The notes below the pieces were generated by a model. It was not told where the DNA came from. It was given only the letters and a program-made list of their open reading frames with translations, and did not search any database. A program made the position numbers and the translations under genes. A stretch of DNA of 6,496 bases from an uncultured bacterium (GTDB taxonomy: Bacteria; Bacteroidota; Bacteroidia; CAILMK01): NCBI GenBank assembly GCA_903835275.1, contig CAILMK010000545.1:1-6496 (forward strand), given 5' to 3'. Below, piece after piece: positions 1 through 5,463 of the stretch (within the stretch, counting starts at the first letter, position 1; each line of letters starts with the position of its first letter).

Positions 1-720
1 AGTATTTGAGATTCTAATATTAGTATTAGATGCTATGAGGAAATCTAATTCCTTTCTTTCATTGAGTAAAAGAAACTCATATGCATCGTCAAATATAGCG
101 TCTGAAGAAATTTTGACTCCAAAACCTAATTTATATAGTTCTTTTTCCCAATACAATTTTAATTTTTGCAAGTTATACCAGCCAGGAGATAAAATTGTAA
201 TAGTAGCTTCAGAACTTAATTCTACTTTATTTCTATTCTCAAAACAAGCTGCCTTGAAATCAAAATCAGCGTTCCATTTATAACCTCCCTTTAATATTAA
301 TGATCCGAATGAAGATCCTTGCTTGGCACTTATTGGTCCAATACTTGCTTCTCTTGATTGTGCCATAACTTCCAAAAGAATACTTTTATCCTTAAAAGAT
401 AATTTATCAGCTTCGACAGTATTTTCTTGGACATGTCTATAACCATTATGCCATATTTGATCAATTGGTATAATTTGAGAAGAGTATGAGGATCCATTCT
501 CATTTAAGAAATCTAAAGCGCCAGTAATATGATCTTTATCAATATGAGTAATAATAAACCTTGATAATTTTTCGCCATTGGAAGAAAGAGATTTAAGTTT
601 ATCTCTCAAATAACTATCATAGGTTACTGAATATCCTGCATCAATTAAGATATGAGTGGAGTCATAACTGATTAGAAAACAATCGCCATTTAGTGCGGGA
701 AACATTTCAATTTTTGTCAC
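1..720 (-). CDS. MBL-fold metallo-hydrolase, ComEC/Rec2-like hydrolase type (partial, C-terminus off window)
   Basis: Reading leftward from a GTG at 718-720 gives 240 codons with no stop up to the window edge, so only the N-terminal part is visible. The start MTKIEMFPALNGDCFLI followed by ILIDAG (about 24-29) is the usual first beta-hairpin of metallo-beta-lactamase-fold hydrolases. FIITHIDKDHITGAL (about 55-69) holds the metal-binding HxDxDH motif (H59, D61, D63, H64). A further block near 172-196 (ITILSPGW, then a Trp/Leu-rich helix) resembles stand-alone ComEC-like MBL proteins found in bacterial accessory and defence loci. Later metal ligands would lie beyond position 1. An in-frame TAA lies just upstream of the GTG; an ATG at codon 6 is the alternative start, but it would cut off the first beta strand. 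The gene is clearly more AT-rich than those to the right. The fold is a confident call; substrate (nucleic acid or other) and any defence role are inference. Confidence 0.85.
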   Translation of the reverse strand, partial: MTKIEMFPALNGDCFLISYDSTHILIDAGYSVTYDSYLRDKLKSLSSNGEKLSRFIITHIDKDHITGALDFLNENGSSYSSQIIPIDQIWHNGYRHVQENTVEADKLSFKDKSILLEVMAQSREASIGPISAKQGSSFGSLILKGGYKWNADFDFKAACFENRNKVELSSEATITILSPGWYNLQKLKLYWEKELYKLGFGVKISSDAIFDDAYEFLLLNERKELDFLIASNTNIRISNT

Positions 721-739
721 GAATTAACTTTAATTGCCT

Positions 740-747
740 CAAAGATA
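740..747 (-). promoter_or_regulatory. Bacteroidota-type -7 promoter box for the MBL gene
   Basis: On the minus strand this reads TATCTTTG, an exact match to the Bacteroidota sigma-ABfr box TAnnTTTG. It lies 19 nt before the GTG at 720, giving a short leader. No TTG was found at the standard 17-23 bp spacing; the nearest TTG is 13 bp upstream. The position suggests the MBL gene is the first gene of a leftward transcript. Confidence 0.5.
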
Positions 748-1140
748 GCATTTAATCATACAAATCAGGTATAACATCTTCTAACCTAATTCGAGTATGA
801 CACTTTCGTAATGTGTTTATATTCAATTATTAGGCTCTTAGTTTGATTTTTATTGAGCTACAGAATAGAAAAATTTAAGCTTAAAGGACTATAAATTCAA
901 ATATTGGCCTAAAAAGTAATGCCTTATCAATGAAGATAAATAATCTTGTCCATCAGGTTAAAAGAAAGGAATAATGCAACTTCATATCTAACAGTTAAGA
1001 TAGTGCATCAACATCTCATTCTTAAGTGTTGATTGACAATAACATATATGCCAGTTAACTTTTTCAAGGCAAATATTTTCATTAAATCTTCCTTAAAGCG
1101 GTTCGAAAGTTGTACCTTTGGGATCACGGTGCCAAACCTC
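748..1140. other. AT-rich non-coding stretch, nothing recognised
   Basis: About 390 bases with many stops in all frames and no gene-like reading frame. I see no tRNA fold. The left part shares the AT-rich composition of the MBL gene. Base composition rises near 1095-1140, so a boundary between an inserted AT-rich segment and the resident chromosome may lie around 1080-1140; this is inference only. Confidence 0.4.
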
Positions 1141-1183
1141 ACTTTTGCCGGTTTTTCGCAAGAAAAATCGTCGAGGCAAAAGT
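1141..1183 (+). other. Long imperfect hairpin, possible 3' part of an untranslated RNA
   Basis: ACTTTTGCC (1141-1149) is the exact reverse complement of GGCAAAAGT (1175-1183). Nested inside, GTTTTTC (1151-1157) pairs with GAAAAAT (1162-1168), with one G-U pair, around a GCAA tetraloop. Seven nucleotides after this hairpin an intrinsic terminator begins, so the two could form the 3' end of a small plus-strand RNA or of an untranslated leader. I do not recognise an Rfam family from the sequence, and the 5' end of any such RNA is unknown. Confidence 0.4.
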
Positions 1184-1190
1184 AAAATTA

Positions 1191-1218
1191 AACCCTCTCA
1201 GCAATGAGGGGGTTTTTT
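1191..1218 (+). terminator. Strong intrinsic (rho-independent) terminator
   Basis: AACCCTCTCA (1191-1200) pairs over 10 bp (one G-U) with TGAGGGGGTT (1205-1214) around a GCAA tetraloop, followed directly by T's to 1218. This is a classic intrinsic terminator for a plus-strand transcript arriving from the left, yet no plus-strand gene precedes it. That suggests an untranslated RNA upstream, a remnant of a lost gene, or attenuation of the kinase gene that follows. Confidence 0.75.
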
Positions 1219-1248
1219 ATGTATTTTACAACCCAAACTCATAATAGC

Positions 1249-2238
1249 ATGACTACCATTTTCCCAACGCTCTATTCTACTTTATTACCTTCAGCGCTGG
1301 CAACCATGGTATCCTGCAACTATAATTTGCCGGATACAAATTGCAGCCTTATAATGCGCGGGGTAAGCGACACCTATATGCTTACGGCGGGCGAAGAGAA
1401 GTGCATTTTGAAGATCTATCGTTCGTCGCAGCGAACCTATAATCAGATAAAGGCAGAAATGGAATTACTCCTAACTTTAAAAGAGCATAATGTATCCATT
1501 TCATGGCCACTTGCAGATAGTAACGGGGAACATATCATCCGTCTGAATGCCGCAGAAGGAGAACGATATGCGGTTGTATTTACATTTGCCCGTGGAAAAG
1601 TACTGGGGCAGTTCAATGATGCACAAATGCAATCACTCGGCGATGCCATCGGACGCTTCCATGAAATATCTTCCAAAATTACGCTCTGTGATGAGCGCTG
1701 GAACTACAATTTTCAGACTACCCTGCACGAACCCCTGAAGCTTTTGCAAAATTATTTCACTGATCTACCGGAAGAATATCAATGGCTACAGGAAACCGCT
1801 GCACGCTGTGAAAAGAAACTTACAGAGCTTGGAATAGAAAACTTCCCAAAAGGCTATTGTCACTTTGATTTCCTGCCTCTCAACTTTCATTTTGACGGCG
1901 ACAATGTAACTCTTTTCGATTTTGATTTCCTTGGGTATGGATGCCTGGTAAGTGATATCATGAGTTTCCGGGTACACCTTATGCTCGACGTGAATTACAA
2001 AAAAATCACCACTGAGGAAGCTGAAAAAACTTATACGAGTTTCCTTTCCGCATACGGGAAGCATCGCTCTTTAAGTGAAAATGAGCTTGCCGCAGTGCCA
2101 TACCTTATGCCGGGTTGGTGGTTATATTACATGGGCTTTTATACTACGCACGACCAATTTTACACAATGCTTCAACCTACCCACTTGAAAGTACGTGTAA
2201 ATATGATCCGGCAACTGGTAGAACAGCATTTGAAATAG
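1249..2238 (+). CDS. APH-superfamily kinase, SrkA/YihE-like phosphotransferase
   Basis: A protein-kinase-like phosphotransferase of the aminoglycoside phosphotransferase/SrkA (RdoA) group. From the ATG at 1249 it is 329 aa, close to the length of SrkA. Numbered from the upstream ATG at 1204, the N-lobe ATP-binding lysine is probably K70 (CILKIYR), with a helix Glu near 85-87. The catalytic loop is CHFDFLPLN, with Asp222 and Asn227 in the HxDxxxxN pattern, and the metal-binding loop is LFDFDFLGYG (Asp239/Asp241). The Gly of the usual HGD is Phe. The ATG at 1204 lies inside the terminator hairpin and the ATG at 1219 directly after its T-run. The family-like N-terminus (IFPTLYSTLLPSALA) begins at 1249, so that start is preferred. 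SrkA phosphorylates proteins on Ser/Thr in stress responses; other relatives phosphorylate small molecules such as homoserine or choline. The substrate cannot be told from this sequence. It appears to be a single-gene unit. Confidence 0.88.
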   Translation: MTTIFPTLYSTLLPSALATMVSCNYNLPDTNCSLIMRGVSDTYMLTAGEEKCILKIYRSSQRTYNQIKAEMELLLTLKEHNVSISWPLADSNGEHIIRLNAAEGERYAVVFTFARGKVLGQFNDAQMQSLGDAIGRFHEISSKITLCDERWNYNFQTTLHEPLKLLQNYFTDLPEEYQWLQETAARCEKKLTELGIENFPKGYCHFDFLPLNFHFDGDNVTLFDFDFLGYGCLVSDIMSFRVHLMLDVNYKKITTEEAEKTYTSFLSAYGKHRSLSENELAAVPYLMPGWWLYYMGFYTTHDQFYTMLQPTHLKVRVNMIRQLVEQHLK

Positions 2239-2410
2239 GTGCAGAGTCAGGATGTATCGTGACCAAAATTCATTGCACACTGATTACACTGATTTACATA
2301 GAAGGTGACTTGAGTGATAACTATTCATAGCTGTCATCCAGAAGGGATCTTGCCCGTATTTGTGACGAGGTGTTTTAAAATCTATGAATATCTAACATTT
2401 GCATTACCAT
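2239..2410. repeat. Intergenic stretch with small repeats
   Basis: No gene is seen. ACACTGATT occurs twice in tandem at 2277-2294. TATTCATAG (2322-2330) and CTATGAATA (2382-2390) are exact 9-bp inverted arms around 51 bases. The enclosed TGTCATCCAGAAGGGATCTT (about 2332-2351) resembles a dispersed intergenic sequence of the TGTCATCCTGAA...GGATCTT type that I recall from several bacterial genomes. I see no clear terminator for the kinase gene. Confidence 0.4.
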
Positions 2411-2437
2411 TTTTTTCTCTTGATGCAAAAAGAAAAG
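2411..2437. repeat. Imperfect T-rich/A-rich hairpin in intergenic DNA
   Basis: TTTTCT...TTG and CAA...AGAAAA form an imperfect hairpin centred on GATG. The sequence resembles a dispersed Bacteroidota intergenic repeat remembered as TTTTTCTTTTGATGCAAAAAGAA. Possible roles are a weak transcription stop or a passive repeat. The remaining bases up to 2582 hold only A-rich DNA and a possible promoter box. Confidence 0.3.
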
Positions 2438-2520
2438 CCAAGTAATAAGAGATTCCTGAAGATACTAACTCAGCTTAACTCTGAAAAATCAACCACCATA
2501 AAAAAAAATCTGATTCTATC

Positions 2521-2528
2521 TAATTTTG
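2521..2528 (+). promoter_or_regulatory. Possible -7 promoter box for the LuxR-type regulator
   Basis: TAATTTTG matches TAnnTTTG exactly and lies 54 nt before the ATG at 2583. No TTG is present 17-23 bp upstream, so only half of the promoter consensus is supported. In AT-rich DNA such a match can arise by chance. Confidence 0.3.
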
Positions 2529-2582
2529 AAAACTCCCTTTTTCATCGTATTTTGCACATTCAAACAAACTCAATAAATCCAT

Positions 2583-3104
2583 ATGGTAGAGGTTAGCCTT
2601 TCGAAGGATTCTTCAAAAACAACAATGAATTTCTTAGGGAATATTTTTCTAAAGAGAAGATACTTTCTGGTCTATGGCGCCTTGATGGCAGTATTAATAT
2701 TTGCCCTGAAATGGCTTGAATGGAAATTCCTGATCGTTGAGAACTCCATTGATATTTATGTTGGACTTGTTGCGGTGTTTTTCACTATACTCGGCATTTG
2801 GGTGGCGGGACAACTTTACAAAAACAAAGTCCAAACTGTGATAGTTGAAAAGAAAATCTATGTAAATCCCCCGGTAGAATTTCAAGTAAACAAAGACGAA
2901 CTGGAAAAGCTGAATCTGAGCAACCGGGAATATGAAGTATTACAACTCCTCACCAAAGGCCATAGCAATGCAGAGATTGCGGAGAACTTATTTCTTTCCC
3001 TGAGCACCATCAAGACGCATGTTTCCAATATATTTGTGAAAATGGATGTGAAAAGCAGGACCCAGGCCATTGAAAAAGCTAAGCGATTGAAAATCACAGA
3101 TTGA
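2583..3104 (+). CDS. Membrane-anchored LuxR-family HTH transcriptional regulator
   Basis: A 173-aa protein with two predicted transmembrane helices (about 27-45, YFLVYGALMAVLIFALKWL, and 57-79, DIYVGLVAVFFTILGIWVAG), a short linker, and a C-terminal LuxR/GerE helix-turn-helix (about 111-170). The HTH shows LSNREYEVLQLLTKGHSNAEI and then STIKTHVSNIFVKM, the standard DNA-binding block. There is no receiver domain, so it is not a canonical response regulator; the membrane part may sense or tether. A second possible start is the ATG at 2625 (codon 15), preceded by an A-rich tract typical of Bacteroidota translation starts and directly before the first hydrophobic region. The gene is followed after 111 bp by a DUF4199 gene on the same strand, an arrangement I recognise as common in Bacteroidota, so the pair is probably functionally linked. 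The regulated genes are unknown. Confidence 0.87.
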   Translation: MVEVSLSKDSSKTTMNFLGNIFLKRRYFLVYGALMAVLIFALKWLEWKFLIVENSIDIYVGLVAVFFTILGIWVAGQLYKNKVQTVIVEKKIYVNPPVEFQVNKDELEKLNLSNREYEVLQLLTKGHSNAEIAENLFLSLSTIKTHVSNIFVKMDVKSRTQAIEKAKRLKITD

Positions 3105-3113
3105 GAAATCCGT

Positions 3114-3170
3114 CTAAAGTATGAGTTCTTTTGGAAATAGCTACTTTGGTACTAAAGTATGAATACTTTT
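3114..3170 (+). promoter_or_regulatory. Cluster of TACTTT/AAAGTA half-sites, candidate operator
   Basis: Two 19-bp direct repeats (3114-3132 and 3152-3170, 17 of 19 bases alike, 38 bp apart) lie between the regulator and DUF4199. The second contains a perfect inverted repeat, AAAGTAT-GA-ATACTTT (3154-3169). A further TACTTT at 3142-3147 pairs with AAAGTA at 3154-3159. In all there are four half-sites: 3116, 3142, 3154 and 3164. This arrangement fits binding of a dimeric regulator, possibly the LuxR protein encoded just upstream, or an mRNA hairpin. No binding evidence exists in the sequence itself. Confidence 0.45.
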
Positions 3171-3215
3171 ACCATTGCCGATTTTAGTTTTGTCGCAGAT
3201 TTAAACAAAAGAAAT

Positions 3216-3728
3216 ATGAAACGAATTTTATTGATTTACGGATTAATCCCCGGGTTAATCCTTTGCACAAACATGATCATCATGGTTAATTTGTGCTACA
3301 ATAATCCTGACTTAAAAAGCAATGAAATTGTTGGCTATGCAGCCATGGTCGTTACCTTTTCCCTAATCTTCTTCGGGGTCAGAAACTATCGAAACAAGGA
3401 ATTAGGTGGAGTGATCTCCTTTGGTAAAGCATTTAAAACAGGAGCGTTAATTGCCTTGGTTGGCTCAACATTGTATGTAGTAGTGTGGCTTTTCGATTAT
3501 TATTTGTTTGTTCCGGACTTCATGGATAAATATGCGGCTCATGTACTAAGGGATACTCCCGCCTCTGAACTGGCAGAAAAAACAAAGCAAATGGCAAGCA
3601 TGAAAGAAATGTACAAAAATCCTTTCTTCGTGATTCTCATTACCTATGCAGAAGTGCTGCCGGTTGCACTCATTGTAAGCCTAATTAGTGCACTTATTCT
3701 CAAAAAGAAAGCAAAGGCGATTGATTAA
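3216..3728 (+). CDS. DUF4199 domain-containing membrane protein
   Basis: A small integral membrane protein of the DUF4199 family. Recognisable blocks, counted from the ATG at 3216, are KRILLIYGLIPGLIL (first helix, about 2-16), GYAAMVVTFSLIFFGVRNYR (about 40-59), GGVISFGKAFKTGALIAL followed by a hydrophobic stretch (about 64-95), the VPDFMDKYA segment (about 99-107), MYKNPFF (about 132-138) and a last helix EVLPVALIVSLISALIL ending in a Lys-rich tail. This gives four likely membrane helices. The start at 3216 (170 aa) is chosen because it has an A/G-rich tract just upstream and begins at the family's usual N-terminus. An in-frame ATG at 3159 would add 19 residues, but it lies within the inverted-repeat cluster. 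Molecular function is unknown for the family. Its place behind a membrane-bound LuxR regulator suggests a partner or target of that regulator. Confidence 0.85.
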   Translation: MKRILLIYGLIPGLILCTNMIIMVNLCYNNPDLKSNEIVGYAAMVVTFSLIFFGVRNYRNKELGGVISFGKAFKTGALIALVGSTLYVVVWLFDYYLFVPDFMDKYAAHVLRDTPASELAEKTKQMASMKEMYKNPFFVILITYAEVLPVALIVSLISALILKKKAKAID

Positions 3729-3782
3729 TCTAAATTCGGCAAATTTAATTCAGTAGAAATATCAACGACCAGAGGTTTCTAG

Positions 3783-3923
3783 TCCTGGAAGGATGTAGGT
3801 TTGGTAGCATTTTCGGTATATTTTTTAAAGTTCCGCCGATTTTCCCGCCAGAGGCAGAAAAATCGGCGGAACACAGAGACCGAAGATGTCCATGACGCTA
3901 CCAAACCTACGTTCCTATGGAAC
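3783..3923. repeat. Head-to-head palindromic repeat element (cruciform-forming)
   Basis: GTAGGTTTGGTAGC (3795-3808) is matched by its exact reverse complement at 3897-3910. Inside, TTCGGT (3812-3817) pairs with ACCGAA (3879-3884), and GTTCCGCCGATTTT (3830-3843) pairs exactly with 3859-3872. The innermost loop has GCC-AGA-GGC. Each outer arm is flanked by a small hairpin: TCCTGGAAGGA (3783-3793) and GTTCCTATGGAAC (3911-3923). The element therefore looks like two copies of one unit (small hairpin plus the 14-mer) facing each other. It sits between the converging DUF4199 and DinB genes, where it could stop transcription in both directions. It resembles dispersed GTTCC-TA-GGAAC/GGTAGC repeats remembered from Bacteroidota. 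No transposase is present. Confidence 0.7.
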
Positions 3924-3952
3924 TTTGATCGTATCCCCCAGTTCAAGTTTAC

Positions 3953-4456
3953 TTACATACGTCCTTCATCCGCACTCGGACCATAACTACCTGGAATAGG
4001 AACATCCAGCAGGCGGAGGAATACACCAAGTTGTGCACGGTGATGGATAATTTGGTTGATGCACATACGTATCACATCCTCCTTGGGGTGCACGCTGACG
4101 ACATGGCCTTTGTAGCTCATGGTCCAGTTGGGTTTAAGGTCTTCATCCGTGGCATTCTGAAGGGAAGCGCGTCCTTTGGAAAATTCCTTGTCAAAATAAT
4201 CCAGCAGTTCCGCGCGGTTATTGACATCCGGATCAGAAGGTATACTAACGTCCAATCCTTCTGTTTCAAGAGCAATGGTGATCCATCCCGGGATTTCCGC
4301 GATGTGTCCCGCCAGCCTGCGGATGGTCATACTCTTTGGGTGGGGTTGCCAGTCAAATTTGTTGTCAGGTACTACCGATAGCATTTTGCGTGTGGTAGCA
4401 GATTCCTCTTCAAGTTGATTGAGGAACATTTGTGTTTTAGTATCTAAATTTTTCAT
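3953..4456 (-). CDS. DinB-superfamily protein
   Basis: A 167-aa protein of the DinB/YfiT-like four-helix-bundle superfamily, which usually binds a divalent metal through three histidines. Visible are WQPHPKSMTIRRLAGHIAEIPGW (about 36-58) with the first ligand His51, and INQIIHHRAQLGVFLRLLDV (about 133-152) with His138/His139. The C-terminal PIPGSYGPSADE is typical of this subgroup and the length is normal. The usual NHxxHHRxQ block reads NQIIHHR here, so a common third ligand position (135) is Gln; the protein may bind metal differently. Members are often annotated as damage-inducible or thiol-dependent proteins, and the actual role is unknown. It converges with DUF4199 and lies downstream of the WYL regulator on the same strand, separated by 294 bp with repeats. 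Confidence 0.88.
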   Translation of the reverse strand: MKNLDTKTQMFLNQLEEESATTRKMLSVVPDNKFDWQPHPKSMTIRRLAGHIAEIPGWITIALETEGLDVSIPSDPDVNNRAELLDYFDKEFSKGRASLQNATDEDLKPNWTMSYKGHVVSVHPKEDVIRMCINQIIHHRAQLGVFLRLLDVPIPGSYGPSADEGRM

Positions 4457-4460
4457 GCCA

Positions 4461-4467
4461 CAAAGTA
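4461..4467 (-). promoter_or_regulatory. Near-consensus promoter box before the DinB gene
   Basis: On the minus strand TACTTTG ends four bases before the DinB ATG at 4456. It resembles TAnnTTTG with one base fewer. If used, the transcript would be almost leaderless. A weak CTG at the wrong spacing is the only upstream partner, so this call is tentative. Confidence 0.25.
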
Positions 4468-4556
4468 AATCATGGCTACTGACAGCCCTATGGCAGTCTG
4501 ATTTTCGGGATGAAAAAAAAGTTTAGGAATCCGCTTATCTTTTAAGCAAGTTAATC

Positions 4557-4691
4557 AATTGCCACGGCTTTTAAGCCGTGGATAAAGGGCAATAAAATTT
4601 CGGGCTTTAGCCCAAATGAAGCGAGAATTTGGGCTAAAGCCCGAAAAAAATTCTGCATCAATTATTCCACGCCCTGAAGGGCATGGCAATT
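4557..4691. repeat. Nested hairpin repeat cluster (REP-like) between WYL and DinB genes
   Basis: Three hairpins follow one another. The first is CCACGGCTT-TT-AAGCCGTGG (4562-4581). The second is a perfect 20-bp inverted repeat (4598-4617 with 4627-4646) around a 9-base loop; each of its arms is also self-complementary (GGGCT-TT-AGCCC). The third is CCACGCCCT-GA-AGGGCATGG (about 4667-4686, one mismatch). The whole block is bounded by AATTGCCA (4557-4564) and its complement TGGCAATT (4684-4691). There is no T-run typical of an intrinsic terminator. The composition matches the dispersed CGGGCTTTAGCCC-type palindromes seen between genes in many Bacteroidota. No transposase or RAYT gene lies in the window. 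Confidence 0.75.
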
Positions 4692-4724
4692 CAAAATAAG
4701 AAAATTCATTGACTTATTGGCATT

Positions 4725-4737
4725 GTCCCTCAGGGAC
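4725..4737. repeat. Short hairpin 3' of the WYL regulator gene
   Basis: GTCCC-TCA-GGGAC is a perfect 5-bp hairpin, extendable to GTCCCT/AGGGAC with a one-base centre. It lies 13 bp beyond the stop codon of the minus-strand WYL gene. With no T-run after it on either strand, it is a weak candidate for transcript-end processing, or one more unit of the neighbouring repeat cluster. Confidence 0.35.
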
Positions 4738-4750
4738 TGAGTCAAAGAAA

Positions 4751-5452
4751 TTACATCACATGAGCATCATACAACTTCAACCCGGCAATGTATTCCGTTA
4801 GCGTTATGTGCTCTTCCTTCCTGAAAGGAATTCCGGTCGCTTTGATTCCTTGCACATGTACTACTTTGAAGTCTCGATAGGCTTTCCGTGTATGGCACCA
4901 GGCTATAATATGCCAGGCAGAAAGATAAAACACCAATCCAATTGCCTCTATCTGGCGCAGACTGGTAATGCCATTATTATTTTTGTATTCCATCTCCAGA
5001 ATATGCCTGTCCGATATGGCAGATTGCAAAGTGGCGAGGTAGTCAAAATTGCCGGAAAAATGTCTGGATACATTCATTTTAATGCTACCTGTGAGTTTCT
5101 CCAACCTTTCCTTTTCAGGACCGCGAAGCACAGCCTTTACTTTATTGAGCGCAGTTGTATAATGGGTTTGTATGGATTTATCCGCATAGCCATAAATGAC
5201 TTTCTCCATCAGCAATAATGCATTTGCTTCCTCCTGCGAGAAAGATACCGGCGGCAGGAAAAAACCCTGCACAATAAAATAACCCCTGTTCTGCTCAAAA
5301 CTAATGGGTATCCCCTGCTCTGTCAATGCCCTGATATCGCGATAAACTGTCCGAATGCTGATATCAAATTTATCTGCTATTTTTTCAGCAGAAACAAACT
5401 TTTTCGATTGCAGCATAGTGGTAATTCCGAAAAGGCGGTCAATACGGTTCAT
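4751..5452 (-). CDS. YafY-type HTH and WYL-domain transcriptional regulator
   Basis: A 233-aa regulator starting MNRIDRLFGITTMLQSKKFVS, the standard opening of YafY-family proteins. A DeoR-type winged helix-turn-helix spans about 4-60 (recognition helix SIRTVYRDIRALTEQGIPI), followed by an alpha-helical linker with GFFLPPVSFSQEEANALLLME (about 63-83) and a WYL domain at about 138-205. In the WYL core the signature reads AWHIIAWCHTRKAYRDFKVVHV: the W-Y-L triplet is W180-H-I, while Arg193 and Phe195 of the RxFxxxRI stretch remain and its later Arg is His199. WYL domains sense ligands, often nucleic acid or nucleotide-related. The start is supported by a Shine-Dalgarno AAGGA 6 nt upstream, a promoter box and a palindrome. 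The nearest same-strand downstream gene is DinB, a possible target. Autoregulation through the palindrome is inference. Confidence 0.9.
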   Translation of the reverse strand: MNRIDRLFGITTMLQSKKFVSAEKIADKFDISIRTVYRDIRALTEQGIPISFEQNRGYFIVQGFFLPPVSFSQEEANALLLMEKVIYGYADKSIQTHYTTALNKVKAVLRGPEKERLEKLTGSIKMNVSRHFSGNFDYLATLQSAISDRHILEMEYKNNNGITSLRQIEAIGLVFYLSAWHIIAWCHTRKAYRDFKVVHVQGIKATGIPFRKEEHITLTEYIAGLKLYDAHVM

Positions 5453-5458
5453 GAGATT

Positions 5459-5463
5459 TCCTT
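5459..5463 (-). promoter_or_regulatory. Shine-Dalgarno sequence of the WYL regulator
   Basis: AAGGA on the minus strand, 6 nt before the ATG at 5452, fixes that start. It stands out because the other genes here lack a clear Shine-Dalgarno sequence, as is usual in Bacteroidota. It overlaps the edge of the adjacent palindrome, so a bound repressor would also cover the leader. Confidence 0.5.

Noticed and set aside
35..283. Plus-strand open frame of 82 codons
   Set aside because: It is antisense to the MBL coding frame, which has clear family motifs.
1090..1135. GGTTCGAAA near 1099 resembling a tRNA T-loop, hence a possible tRNA end or attachment site
   Set aside because: The flanking bases do not form a T-stem or acceptor stem and there is no anticodon arm upstream; no second copy is seen at the other side of the AT-rich segment.
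1786..2064. Minus-strand open frame of 92 codons within the kinase gene
   Set aside because: Shadow of the kinase frame with no recognisable motif.
2399..2596. Plus-strand open frame of 65 codons before the LuxR regulator
   Set aside because: Its start lies within a repeat-like hairpin, it is Lys/Asn/Ser-rich with no family signature, and it overlaps the start of the regulator gene.
4557..4691. CRISPR array
   Set aside because: The hairpins differ from one another and are not regularly spaced direct repeats with unique spacers.
4808..5218. Plus-strand open frame of 136 codons
   Set aside because: Fully antisense to the WYL regulator, whose domains are unambiguous.
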